From the NCBI GenBank assembly GCA_963674455.1, contig CAVMBE010000055.1:124001-188000 (forward strand): a stretch of DNA of 64,000 nt, given 5' to 3'. Source of the stretch: Lecanosticta acicola (lineage: Eukaryota; Ascomycota; Dothideomycetes; Mycosphaerellales; Mycosphaerellaceae). Positions 21,771 to 33,174 of this stretch are shown one piece after another. The stretch's first letter is position 1; each line of letters starts with the position of its first letter. Under the pieces are notes generated by a model that saw nothing but the letters and a program-made list of their open reading frames with translations, ran no database searches and was not told the origin of the DNA. Position numbers and translations under genes: made by a program.

Positions 21771-22106
21771 GTTTCTCTCGGCAAAACAGAATTCACTAGC
21801 GGAAACCCACACTGCAGCGTCCACGGGTCTCTTATCGCACGGCGAACTCTCATCGCATCGGCCTACCACATACTCATCTAGAGGGTACTGCCGTCTACAT
21901 TCTATGTTCCGAACGCAGATCCATTCTCCTCTCCAATCCATTCTCACGGCGGCCGGTCGTCTGCAACTGGGGACAAAAGAGCAGATAGGTATCCTACTTT
22001 GATTCCGCATACTCTCCTACCTCTGTCTTTCTCCCTTCTCTTCGCGACGCCATATGCTTTACAGAAACAGCTCCTTCCACCGCCCAGCGCCCTCTAGCCA
22101 TCCACA

Positions 22107-23801
22107 ATGGCCTCCGCCGACCCAGGTCTCTCCGCCCTCTCCGCCCTCTCCGCCCCCGCCGAAGACCCTCTCCACGGCGACGTCGAGAAGCTACCCAATG
22201 GCGAGCTCGTCGAAGAAGACCACCCAGTCGCCCCCGACCAATTCGATCCACAGTACGAGACTTCAAAGTACGAAATCTGGTCATACTATTCCTACTACAT
22301 CGGCAACAACGGCCTCACCCTGTTCAACTTTGCACCCACAGCCGCGCAGAACCTCCTCAGTCAAGCAGCCGTACAGAGAGGAGGAGAAGGAAATGAGATC
22401 TTATCTTTTGCGGGGTCAGACAGGACAATCAATTCGATCATTCTGCTTTGCAACGGTATCTCGTTCGCGATTCAGATTGTCGTTTTCCTCATTCTGGGCT
22501 CGTACGCGGATTTTGGGACCTTTAGACCGAATATCCTAATCGTACTGTCGCTCATTGCGTGGGGAATAGGTTTTGGATGGCTGGGTGTGCATACCGAAAA
22601 CGACTGGCATATCGGACTAGGACTCTACATTGTAGGTCTGATCGCATACCAATTATGTCTGACATACTGGACCGCTGCTTTCCCTGGATTGGCGCGGAAC
22701 ACGAAAGAGCTACGAGAAAGAGCAACACAGTTCGAGAATGGAGATCTCACTAGGGAAGAGTACGATTTCGCGGATAGTATGAAACGCAATGAATTGAGCA
22801 ATACGGCTTTCTACGTTCAGAGTGTCGCCGAAGTGGGGATATTGGCCGTCATCGTGGGCATTTTGTTCGGTCTGAACGTCAACGCTAGTACGGCGAATAA
22901 CAATTGGGGTCTTTCGGTCCTCGTCGCTTTCGCTACGGGAGTCTGGATTCTTGTTGCTATGCCATGGTTCTGGCTTGAGAAACGCCGTCCTGGCCAGGAC
23001 CCGGGGATGAATATTGTCCTAGCAGGATCCTGGCAATTATTCCGTGCTCTCAAGGAAGTCTGGCAACTTCGACAATCGCTCTTCTATCTCATTGGGTACT
23101 TTCTGCTCGGAGATTCTCTAAACACGACCGTCACGGTGATTGCGACCCTCCAGAATGAAATCGTGGCATACAACACCTTGCAGCTGACGTATCTGCTCAT
23201 TGTCGGGATCGCGGCGCAAGCGGTGGGGATTCTCGCATACTGGAATCTGCAGAAACGGTTCCAGCTGTCCACGAAGACGATGTTCAATGCGGTGGCAGTG
23301 GGCATTATCTTGCTGGATGGATGGGGCATGATTGGAATCTGGACGAACAAGTTTGGATTTCATAACACCTGGGAAGTCTGGGTATATCAAGCTTTCTACG
23401 GATTGTTTGTTTGTCCGTGGTATTCCTACTCACAAACGGTAAGCCATCCCTCCTACACTCCCTGACCCTCTCCACGCCAACCCTTCCTTTCACAGATGAT
23501 CTCCGAAGTGACCCCACGAGGGAAAGAATTCCTCTTCTTCAGCCTCTTCTCCATCATCGGCAAGACTTCCTCTTTCATCGGTCCGTTCATCAGCAGCGCC
23601 ATCATCGACGATACGGGAAACAATTCCTCGCCGTTTTATTTTTTGTTTGCTTTGAGTTTGGCTAGTTTTCTGTTCTTGTTGTTCTTTGTGGATGTTAAGA
23701 AGAGTCGGGTGGAGCAGGCGGCTTTCTTGGAGAAGGAAAGGGTTGCGAAGGAGAAGAATAAGGGGACGGAGGGGGAGAGCAGGTTGGAAAAGGGGGGTTG
23801 A
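22107..23801 (+). CDS. atg22: ATG22-like vacuolar amino-acid effluxer
   Basis: Two exons: 22107-23438 and 23496-23801, intron GTAAGC to CACAG, about 545 residues. An N-terminal cytosolic stretch with ALSALSA repeats precedes the family start YEIWSYYSYYIGNNGLTLFNFAP. About 12 membrane segments follow, with a large charged loop (ATQFENGDLTREEYDF) and the family ending SEVTPRGKEFLFFSLFSIIGKTSSFIGPF in the second exon. A Lys/Glu-rich tail ends the protein. ATG22 proteins export amino acids from the vacuole after autophagy. Fungi often carry more than one copy, so this may be a paralogue. The gene begins about 340 bp right of the transposon, so its promoter abuts the element. Confidence 0.85.
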
Positions 23802-24371
23802 TACTGATTGCCAAGGGAGGTTTAGGGAGGATTGGGGAATGGAAAAGGGTTTGGATGTCTTCGGGGTCTTTCGAACGTCAATTTTTCCAGCGAGTCTGTC
23901 CTGGAGTCCGACGACCGTCGTCTACACTGGTCAGCTTACTGAACACCATAGGCGTCAGCACCTTCTCAGTCCGCCATACAGCCCGCTACTTCATTCAAGG
24001 CCATCGTACCGAATCCTTCCTACATAGCAGCGAAGGTAGCTGCGCCCGGGTCCTGCCAATACACCAGCCCATTAGAAGAGTGCGCGTGCGTCCCTCGGTG
24101 CTCTTCTCCTGCCTCTATGCAACGCCTCTGACAGGCGGAGTTTCCGCCCCGGGTTAGCCGGAGCTGCAAGAAATCTCTTCAGCGCAGAGGCGTGGGCACG
24201 ATTGATTCTGAGCGGCCGGCGCTGGTTACCTCAGTTCATTCTCGACAATTCCACTAGATTTTCAACGTGCTCGATGGGTGCTCTACGGACTTGCCTTCCC
24301 TGCGCGGACAGCCAGGTCTCCATTGCACGGAGGGCCGTGATGGTCTCTTCTGACTACACAGGGCACAGGAA
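23802..24371. other. intergenic, 3' of atg22
   Basis: 570 bp with no supported gene or repeat. Confidence 0.5.
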
Positions 24372-24930
24372 CTATGGTGCTACGAGTGCTCGGGCTTTCA
24401 GGTGCTCGGCTGCGCCACGAAGGGCTCTCTTCAGGGCGAGAATGTCGAATGTAACAATAGCATCGGACAAATCGTCCCAGCCGAGCTCAGCCCAGCCGTC
24501 TGCCATAGGTACTGCATCGAATAGCTCGGCGTCTTGCTCGAAAGACCGCGCTTCGTCACGGTCAGACTTCTGCCGGATCTCCTCGCTGCGGACTGGGCAG
24601 GTCATATCAAGGCAGCCTTTACTCGCTAGTCGTGCACCATCTGGCTTCTGGAGCGCGATGTTGTGGCCGCATGGCAACTGTACTTCGCGCTTGCCTCGGT
24701 TTGCATCGAAGTCCTGGGTCGTGAGGCGTCTGTCCTCCATTGGAATTATCAGTCTGTCGTGGAAGAGGTTAACAGCATCCCTGGCGCTCCGCGAATTCCA
24801 ATGCTCGGCATATCGTTCTTATCTTCCAGAGCTAGGAGCGCGCTTTGGACGAAGAGGGTCTCAGCAGCAATGGGATATGTGAGCGCTGTTCTACGATAGA
24901 ACAATCATCCAGAAGTCGAATCCATTGATG
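24372..24930 (-). pseudogene. truncated paralogue of the RING-like hypothetical gene
   Basis: The frame 24740-24372 contains LPCGHNIAL, then GCLDMTCPV, lining up with LPCGCYDGV and SAVCYQCRN of the gene at 25549. The same frame reads upstream as NSRSARDAVNLFHDRL, matching NSQPPRSAKELFRHRL there, before a TAA. Further homology (HQWIRLLDDC) appears in a different frame near 24900-24930. Either an unrecognised intron or frameshift decay separates the pieces. The Cys/His pattern suggests a degenerate RING or similar zinc site. It is much shorter than its paralogue at both ends. Confidence 0.5.
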
Positions 24931-25548
24931 TCCTTGGACGGACATAAAACTTTGCCATCCGAATGAATGAGCTCGTGAAGAGCTCGTGAAAACCCACTCC
25001 GGACATTTATTTCGAAAAAAAAGAACGTGTAGCACCTGAAGTATTTGGCTACTCGTTCGAAGCGTTATTTTCGAAAAAAAAAGGTCCTTGAACTTGTCCT
25101 GACGCAAGAGAGGATGTAGATCACAAGAGGAGCCAACGTGCTTCCTCAAGGGCATACTGAAGCTACCGTGCTAGCATATGTCTTTGGAGTGCAAGGAAAC
25201 TGAAGAGAGGTATACATATCGAGGCTCGTCATGCGGATAGGGCGAGGGACATCTCAACGCCCTGGAGTTGTAGCTTATTCCGTATACATACCTATACTCC
25301 TCACCATTGGAGTGTTTGCTATATGCAATGTCTTTAGACATGATGCGTGTAGATTACGAGACGTATTACAAGATGGAAAGGTATGCCATGGGCTACAGAC
25401 ATAGATTTCCGATGAGCATGAGAATGGGTAGTGCAACAGAGCAGCAAATCGTTGTAATGGTTCAATCTGGTCTCCTTCTCTGTCTAACACTGCTGGTCTG
25501 TCACCAACCTTCATCATCCAAGAACCCCTAACATACTGGTACTAATGT

Positions 25549-26778
25549 CTATTCATCCTGGTGCATTTGCATGCCTGCCATCAAATCGTCAACACTGCCC
25601 ACATTGGTCTCTTCATCGCCAAGGTCAGTTCTCGAGTCGTTCAGTTCCTCAAAGACACCCGCGCTTTGTTTCGAAAGTTCCCAGCTCTGAGGGCTAAAGA
25701 ACGGCACTCCCTGATGCATGTGGAACTTGTAGTGAGCGCGGTTGACTTTTCGACAGCTTCGACGTAGCCAGAAGTTCATAGTACGCACAAGCAGGTTTCG
25801 GAGGGAGTTGTCAAATCCAGGCACCGTGACAGATTCGCCCGGAATGCGGTTCTTGCTCGCATTACTCACGGCATCTGTTGCCTTCTGGTGGAGAGTGGCA
25901 AGGACCTGCGTTGGTGTACCGATCAGGTCCTCGTTGCTGCCGTACAGGAAGACCTCCAAAGCTTCGAGGGCCACCCGAGTCTCCAGCAGATTTTCGAACG
26001 CCAAAGAAGCCGGACAGAGGAGGTCACAGGTCTTCATGGAATCGAAAGCACCATGGAGGACGTGGAAGAGCGTATTGGCTTTCATTTTCATCGTCTCAGT
26101 GCGGAGACTGAAGTCCGTGTTGTTGAGATCTTTCCAAGAGGCATTCGATCTCAACCAGGCTTCTCGCTGAACCCTCTGCTCTCCCATCGCCAGTTCGAGT
26201 CGGTCTTCTGGTTGAAGGACATCGTTCCGACATTGATAGCAGACCGCACTCTTGCACTCCTCTACACTCATGGCTTCAACTTCATTCGAATATACGCCGT
26301 CGTAGCAACCGCAAGGTAGACTGACTTCTGCAAATACATTATCTTCCGGCGAGACATCTGAGAAGTCGAGTCTCTGGAAGGCGTTGATGTCGTATAACCG
26401 ATGGCGGAAAAGCTCTTTGGCGGATCGAGGCGGTTGACTATTCCAAAGTAGTGCCAGGGAACGCTGGTTGTCGACGATTTTTTGCGGTACGGAGATGCGT
26501 TCCAAGGCATCTTGAACATGGTAACATGCCCGATCTGATTCTCTACAGACCAGGGATTTCAAGATGTTGATCCAAGAGAATCGGTGAGCGTGTTTAAGAA
26601 GATTCTGCCACTCGCACTCGCTCAACTCGAATTCCTCCCGAAAGGAGATTCCGTTGTCGATCGTAGACTCGAGTTGAATCCTGGTGGTGGTCCACAGTAT
26701 ATTCTCGGGCGTCGAGAAGCGTACCACGCCGAATCTGGTGACGTCCTCGTGATTTTGAAGACGTGAGAGGGCACTCAT
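25549..26778 (-). CDS. hypothetical protein with RING-like Cys motif
   Basis: About 409 residues from Met at 26778; the frame is open upstream to about 26915 and an in-frame TTG lies at 26838, so a 5' exon may be missing. A Cys-rich segment in the middle, VSLPCGCYDGV followed by CKSAVCYQCRNDVLQ, resembles a degenerate zinc-binding RING-type fold. The rest is helical and charged, ending in an acidic, Met-rich tail (VDDLMAGMQMHQDE). No catalytic motif is visible. A broken relative lies next to it, so this is a locally duplicated family in accessory DNA. Function unknown. Confidence 0.6.
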   Translation of the reverse strand: MSALSRLQNHEDVTRFGVVRFSTPENILWTTTRIQLESTIDNGISFREEFELSECEWQNLLKHAHRFSWINILKSLVCRESDRACYHVQDALERISVPQKIVDNQRSLALLWNSQPPRSAKELFRHRLYDINAFQRLDFSDVSPEDNVFAEVSLPCGCYDGVYSNEVEAMSVEECKSAVCYQCRNDVLQPEDRLELAMGEQRVQREAWLRSNASWKDLNNTDFSLRTETMKMKANTLFHVLHGAFDSMKTCDLLCPASLAFENLLETRVALEALEVFLYGSNEDLIGTPTQVLATLHQKATDAVSNASKNRIPGESVTVPGFDNSLRNLLVRTMNFWLRRSCRKVNRAHYKFHMHQGVPFFSPQSWELSKQSAGVFEELNDSRTDLGDEETNVGSVDDLMAGMQMHQDE

Positions 26779-27104
26779 AACTGCCGTATGCTGGAAAGGG
26801 CCCAGTGGTGGTGAAACTGGGTGTACATCGACGGGCAAGATGCAGAAGAAGCTAGTATTGAAGTCGGAAGGCTGACTTTCTCGCGGAAGAGGAGTTGGTC
26901 GCTTCTCGTGCTCGTTGGGAGATCAAGATGAAGAATTTCTGAATTGTCGTCTGCCGATAGAAGTTCTGTGGCAGGATAATGAAAGTTGACAAGATGTCGA
27001 AGAGGCAGACGGGTGCTGGCATTTTCGATCGTTTCGGTCTCCGTGGTACAGCCTGAGAGGCCGAGTCTTGCGATGTTGTGCAGGATATTGAATGGAAGTG
27101 CCAT
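26775..27104 (-). CDS. small hypothetical frame, possible 5' exon of the neighbour
   Basis: Frame of 109 residues starting MALPFNILHNIARLGLSGC. It overlaps the start of the RING-like gene in another frame. It may be the missing first exon joined by an intron near 26880-27000, but no clean donor-acceptor pair keeps the frame with certainty. Confidence 0.3.
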   Translation of the reverse strand: MALPFNILHNIARLGLSGCTTETETIENASTRLPLRHLVNFHYPATELLSADDNSEILHLDLPTSTRSDQLLFREKVSLPTSILASSASCPSMYTQFHHHWALSSIRQL

Positions 27105-27209
27105 GGTTACTAATTCCTGGAAGTATAAGGTACTAGAGATCTCTGAACTATACGAAAGTGGCAGGATAGAGATGTCAAATACTGAAGGCAACAACACATC
27201 GGCTGTCAC

Positions 27210-28448
27210 GCATGTGTTGTTGAAGCTTCCTAGTTACTTGTCAGCGTGAATGCACTCTCTATCTCTAGACGAGTCACTGGAGATACAGTGCTTCGTTAGG
27301 CTAACAGAGGTCGGGGTGATAAGGGAGAGTGGTCAGAGCCTTGTTGGGGCCTTCATTTGAGCATTAAGCGGCAAAGATTCATTTTGCAGTGTCAGACCAG
27401 GAGAGCGTACCTTCTCTACAGTGTTTCGAGCCTGCCAACGGCTCAGACCTTTGCGTTCCCCATAATAGCCTCCAAGTCGTCCGTGTTGGCAGGGAGTTCT
27501 TCAGCCGAACATCGTAAGTTGTTTCCATCACCACCACTACCACCTTCTCCTTCTCCTACTTGTCTTGTACTTCGTTCCCGGAGGCACCTGGAGCTCGAGG
27601 CAGGAAGCTGTAGTATGATATGCCGTTGTGCTGATTGGGCGCCGAGCCGCGAGAACGACTCTGATCCAACTGGAATGATGGTGAAGAAGCCTCGAGGGCC
27701 ATGATCGAGTACACTTTGCGGTCCTTCTGATGCCGGCTCGTGATACATTCCTGTTGGAAGTCCCGGGTATGTTTCTAGCATGGACTGTCTAATAAGCCTC
27801 ATTCCGGGTATCGGAAATTGAAAATACAACGATTCAGCAGCGCGTCGGCGTCGAGATTAATGTGCGTGTCGTTTTCAGCAGCAGTGGCCGCAAAGCCCAT
27901 TTTCTCGGACTCAGTCACAGGATAGTGTGAGAGTGCCACGATACATCCTGAGATGAGATGTGGTCGTATTTAGTTAACTATAGCAGAAGTCAGTCGCGTC
28001 TGTACATGGTTTCCCATATATAGAAGGCGTTGCAACAAGTGCATGTGCTCTAGCGACTCAAAGCACTCGGTCCAAGAAGGACAAAGACGTTGTTAGCGTA
28101 GCGACGGACAAAGCAAAAGACAATAAAAAAGCGCTGAAGGACTGTCGAAGTATTAGCAGGTACGATGAAAGCATACTCTCAGTGTTTAATCCAAGGGGGG
28201 TAAAAGGTGCTTCTAAGCGCATTGAGGATGCAAGATGTCGCTAAAACACCCGTGAGACACTATTGCCAAAGTAGACCGCATGTGCCGTGAAGCAAAGTTA
28301 TTCCGACAGCTCACGCTTCGCGGTTATGGTCGTTCTGTTTGCCTTTGTCTCAGATGCGGAATTTCCGTCAGACATGCCGCTGCGTAGATCAATTTGGTAG
28401 TGCTGTGGAGCGCTCGCCGGCGTCCTTGATCTCCTCTGTGACAGAGTG
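27210..28448. other. gene-poor stretch
   Basis: 1.2 kb. One minus-strand frame of 128 codons (27829-27443, starting MYFQFPIPGMRL) has no recognisable motif. Nothing else supported. Confidence 0.45.
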
Positions 28449-29799
28449 TCAGCAAACGAGAGACACGTTGATGCATTCTCGATAGAACGGCTTGCCGAAC
28501 AATTGGAAAGCATCCTTGACCTGCTGTGCTTGGTCTTGATCGCAGATCCAATGCTGTCGACCTTCTAAAGCTTGTCTGATCTTAGCCGCAGTATTCCCAA
28601 CGCCAGGTTCGACGCAAGTGGAGTTAAGGCCAGTCTGTCGGCTAGTAGTAACCACCTTCTGGCTGCGAAAACGACGAATTGTGTCAAATACCTATAAGAG
28701 GAATGGCGCGGTCTCCTGTGGCTCAGGCAAGTAGTGAGACTTCATGGCTGGATCCAAATACATTTCCAGTAACTGCTGAAGGACCAGAGCGTCTTCGATG
28801 GCTTGGCCAAACCCAGCGCCTTGAAATGGAGTCGAGGAGTGAGGAAGCGTGAGCAGCATCACCTGTGATGACAACTCGACCCTTAAAGTAGGTAGAGGCT
28901 GGAGGCATCTCCCAGACCGACCAGGCCATAGTGGAGCCGTCTGTGGGAAGTAGTTCGACAATTTTGCGCGTGTAGTCGTCCCAATCTGAAAACTGCTTTG
29001 TGGTGTCGTCGAGGTTGACATGTACGGCCCATTTGTCCTGTTGCCAAGGACCGTTGTTGGAGACGGTGACACCGATGTAGTACAGGGTGGTGTTTGACAG
29101 AGGAAAGCCAAACACGCTGCCTCCAGTTCCACAGAGCTGACCTGGACTTTGTTCGAACTTGCCGAGTTTCTCTTCCGCCTTCTTGAATGGCACTGTTGCG
29201 CGATATCGAACGGTCCCGGTAAATAATGCATCAGCACCAGGGTCCTGCGGGCCGAGTACGTGCTTTCGAATATCTGCATGGATACCATCTGCGCCAATGA
29301 CTACATCGGCAGTGGCGGTAGTTCTGTTCTTGCAGTGCAGAATGATTGGGCTTATCTTGTCGTCAGTCTCGTAGATACGATCCAGTCGCTTGCCAAAGTG
29401 AGCCCGGTCCATATCGATTAGCTTTACAAGTTCGTTCAAGAAGTGAGCCCGTTGGATCGTAGAGCTTTTCTCCTTGTGCTTGAACTGAATGACCTGCTCC
29501 CCGATATGCGGTGCTTGGCCCTTCACCAGAGTGATCCATGGGTAAAGGCCGTTCTCGTCGGGCGGGTTCTCGTCGAAAGCGGCTCGTCTATCGTAGCCTT
29601 CTTTGATGCGATGATCGGTCCGAGACATCACACTTTGCGAATTGGGGCCTAGAACGGCACCATCCCCGACTTCTCCGAATTTGTGGGCAGATTCATAGAT
29701 CTGAACGTTGACATGAGGGTATTTCTGAAGTTGATCGGCTGTCGTGAGACCGGCGATGCCGCCAATGACAACGTCGATAAGCTTGCCTTGTGCGGACAT
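28449..29799 (-). pseudogene. salicylate-hydroxylase-like FAD monooxygenase, broken
   Basis: Nearly full-length similarity to group A flavin monooxygenases: IAGLTTADQLQKYP, the DG motif in ADVVIGADGIHADIRKHV, GRVVITGDAAHA, and a C-terminal EPGVGNTAAKIRQALEGRQ. Three lesions: the first Gly-containing residue of GxGxxG is lost (VVIGGIAGL); after GDAAHAS the frame shifts near 28860, and TPFQGAGFGQAIEDALVL continues in another frame with a small CTCACTC/CTCGACTC duplication; and an in-frame TAG near 28692 splits the tail. The protein would have been an aromatic or secondary-metabolite hydroxylase. It could be a gene with unusual splicing, but the stop codon makes that unlikely. Confidence 0.8.
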
Positions 29800-30466
29800 C
29801 TTTACGGTGATTGCGAGGGCTGACGACGAGCCTACGAAACGGTCCAGAATCGACAGGAATATAAGTCTTCCGAGAGTGCCTCATACATCATTCCTGGTTT
29901 TCAGTTTCTCCCACGTCTGTCTCTCGTTCCGTCCGGGGCTCCGGGTTGCGAAATGCCTTTGTCTCTTTCACGCACAGACTGCAGTGCATCGAGCACAAGC
30001 TCTGACGTACCTCGAAGATCGAGTGAGGCACCATCCTGCCAATCTTGTGATTTTCGCCGTGATCGTGAGCCTCGCGTTGGTATTCTCAATTATCGTGTGC
30101 TTAGAAGTCGGATGTGTCTGTTGATAATATCAAGGCCACCGCAATCGGCTGCATCGCATCGATGAGTAGAAAGCATGGCTCATGCCTCTCGGCATTGAAG
30201 GAGAAAAGGTAATCCTGATGAGTATCCAGAGCTGTCTGGTTGTGTCGGAGGTCGGGGAAAGTTCCAGCTTCTCAACTCCAGACCCCTCCAAGGTAAGCGG
30301 ATACAGCAGGTCCTCCCGACGATCGGCAACATGGAGATACTTATACGCGTTGCAGTCCCTCCGGGACATCCCGAGACCTCTATGCCGGTCTGGCTGATTG
30401 AATCTTCAAATGAGGCGGTGAGTACTATTCGGCCTGGGTTTTGCGAGTCACTTACTAATGCAAGAA
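29800..30466. other. intergenic
   Basis: About 670 bp between the monooxygenase relic and the tRNA. No supported feature. Confidence 0.5.
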
Positions 30467-30538
30467 ATAGCGGTGGCCTAATGGTAAGGCGCTACTTTCC
30501 GGTGGTAGAGATTGTGGGTTCGAGTCCCATTCGCGTCG
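30467..30538 (+). tRNA. tRNA-Arg (CCG), possibly degenerate acceptor
   Basis: 72 nt fold as a tRNA. The D arm is GCC/GGC around TAATGGTAA, the anticodon arm CTACT/GGTAG with loop TTCCGGT (anticodon CCG), the variable loop AGATT and the T arm GTGGG/CCCAT around TTCGAGT. The B box GGTTCGAGTCC is perfect and a T-run terminator follows at 30540-30546. The acceptor stem pairs only four of seven (GCGG with TCGC); the outer ATA does not pair with GTC. It may be a pseudogene, a 5'-damaged copy, or an active tRNA with editing. Confidence 0.75.
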
Positions 30539-32922
30539 ATTTTTTTTGAAGATAGTCGTAAAATCGCGGCATGTTTTTTTTATACTACGTGTATGAGGTC
30601 TTTTCTTGTTCGTCAGAAGGTGATCAGCTTCCTACGAACTCCTTCCTTTTTGTTTCGCGACCTTGTCGCCTGATCCTTCGGATACGTAAAGTCAGAAGGC
30701 ATAAAGGTATCGACAAGCTACGAACAGAATACCCACATTCCGAGAAGAGTTTTGAGAAGCTAGGCACCTTTTCGCAGCTTCTTACGCACACAAATGGGCC
30801 TTAAGGAGCTCGTTTCTAGCGTGATGCATACAAAGTATTGAACTTCTGTTCATTCCATTCCACCTGATCTCTCCCGTTTATACCAACTTTAAACCAGAGC
30901 AAGCAAAGTCCTCACAAAGCCGACATCACTTGCATATCCCGTCTGTCGTTCGTTCGTCGGTCGCTCAACCAGAGCACAGATCGCACCTTGACGCTAGGGC
31001 GGGCCTGCTTGACCTTCGGGAGACGCGGGTGTCGACCCAGCCGCGCAGGTGTCTATTCGGATTCGATAGCATTGTCTGTGCCTTCTGCAACTAGCCACTG
31101 GAGTTCAGGTCCCCACGTAACAAGACTTACGCTGCCCTCTGAATTGTCCGTGTCCATGTCCATGAGGCGCTTGCATAGCTGGACAAGACGCTTCTCCATC
31201 TGTTTAGCCAGTCGCTCTGTCAAGGCGTGGGCGTTCGTAGTATTCCACGCAGGCGAAGCATGTCGAGGAGACGGTATGGTGTATGTGAGATTGACGAGCC
31301 TATACCACGCACGGTAGGTCCGACAGTACACTCCTCGCGAATGGGCTTAGTAGAACACACGATCTCTCGTAGGGACGTAAACACTACAGCTTCGGGTGTT
31401 AGCAATAGCGCTGCAGGCCCTGTTTGGTCGCGAGCGACTTCGTCCCATCCGGTAGCTCTGATTTGAATCTGGATTGTGTATTAGCCCTCTGACACGTCCT
31501 GCTCCCTGATTTTAAGCAGGATTGGCAACCTTTTGTAGATAGACTGCATGCCTGGTAGCGTTGAGATCGTCCAACACGTCAGCTCCGCGCCAATACACGT
31601 TGACTTACTGATTCCAATGGTAATGGACGTATGTACCGCTTACGTGAAGTCGGCGGCGTGGTGCCATGGAGGGGAAGTCCTTCTTGACTTGATAAGACCA
31701 TCTGCCTGGAATTATACACGTCATACACATGCCTCGCTTGCATTCCGAATCACAGCGGTATGTTCCTGGAGCATCTCAATTACCAGACAGTGCGCATCCA
31801 TCGTTCATGCTAACGACAAAAATATTCTGGATGGCCAAAAGCCGCGTTGTGCTTTTGTCGGCGGCCCTGCGGAATTTTCTGCCAAAAAGTGCTTCCTTCG
31901 AGATCAAAGAGCTCACTGTCGGCAGATAGTATAGCAGACACCGGGAGGCTCGGACGCAAGCTTTCCCTGCATGAGTTCATGAGGCGTGCGTCGGTATAAT
32001 TCCTGTCTTTTTGTTCCTGTCGTCTGCGCCAATTTTCGCTTCTATTTCATGTCGGTCATTTCGCCTACCAAATGCTGCACCATTGTCTCTGCAACACCCG
32101 AGAGTATTCGGCGTCGTCGTAAGCGCTAACTGGGCTTGGATGGTTTCATGTGATATGGAGTTTGGAAAGACAATGCGGCCTGCACATTAGAAACTTTCAC
32201 TTACGTGGGCTTGGCATTGCGCTAGTCCAAATTGGGTCTGTACTGACTAGGGCTTGAGCAACATCACCGCATGTAGATTCGCCGAACTACAACAAACATT
32301 TGGTTCATTGCAGAAATTTAGGAATTCAGCACGGCCTATATGATCTGTCCACATGACGCTCTGATGTATGAGTGTGCGATCTCTAAATGCCAGTCTGTCG
32401 ACCTAGGATGCAGGCTAGTACCAAGCATGTGAAGATTGCTGGACATCATATTCGATGTTGCGTGGGCAGCGCACAATGTCTCGAAAGAAGGTGTCGAATG
32501 AGGCATTTCATAGACATGGCTCACTTACATGTCTGAGACAAACAAAGAGTCGACAATCAAAAATCACACACGGCTATCACAGCCACGTGGAGCTACCTGT
32601 CAAGATATACATTGTTCTTCGTTTCTTCTTAGGAGTCATGCTGAGGTTGAGTCGATGATGACTGCCGGATCATGTCCATAATTTTATAACCCTTCTGCTA
32701 CCCCATTCGTGCCTAATTATACCCTCCTGTTCCTATCGATTCCCCTCATCCTGCATATTCCGCGAGCAGCATATTGTATACTCTACGCCGAGTCTCGATG
32801 CCGCATTCAGGGGGTATCTTCTCTTTCCGATCATACCAAGGCTCTCCAGCAACTGAAAGCGCGCCGTCATGTGTTGCGCGGCATGCCAGCACTAGTGACA
32901 GAATCGTGAGCTGGTTCGAAGC
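30539..32922. other. gene-poor stretch with possible relics
   Basis: 2.4 kb. On the minus strand at about 31470-31053 two overlapping frames (VARDQTGPAALLLTPEAVVF, then LTERLAKQMEKRLVQLCKRL) look protein-like and may be a decayed or intron-containing gene. No family recognised. Nothing else supported. Confidence 0.4.
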
Positions 32923-33174
32923 TCACGTTCGACGGGAGACGAGCTTCTGAAGCTCTCCTGCTGTCGGCGGCGCAGTAAGAGGACCAGATGGAGATGGAGA
33001 AGGTACTGACGCGGCGATGCAAGCATTGCAACGCTCGCCTTGGCCTTGCTCCTGCGTGCAATAGGGCTGGCATTGCGAGCTGCCGTCGGGCTGGTGGGTA
33101 GCGCACTGGCGTTTGCACCACGTATGAAGCGTCTGGCTGCACTTGACGCACAGAATAACGCCGTACCAGCACAT
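32923..33174 (-). CDS. small Cys-rich hypothetical protein
   Basis: 83 residues starting MCWYGVILCVKC, with nine Cys in the first 52 residues in Cx2C-like pairs (CVKC, CNAC) and a Pro/Ser-rich tail. There is no signal peptide, so a zinc-binding intracellular protein is more likely than a secreted effector. A possible upstream exon ends near 33262 (minus-strand GTAGGC donor, GGCAG acceptor near 33182). Function unknown; could be spurious. Confidence 0.35.
   Translation of the reverse strand: MCWYGVILCVKCSQTLHTWCKRQCATHQPDGSSQCQPYCTQEQGQGERCNACIAASVPSPSPSGPLTAPPTAGELQKLVSRRT

Noticed and set aside
16352..21778. 8-bp target duplication of the hAT type, or 7-bp GCCGTTT
   Set aside because: Eight-base flanks do not match. 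GCCGTTT is present on both sides, but its GCC belongs to the TIR on the right, so 4 bp GTTT with symmetric TIRs is simpler.
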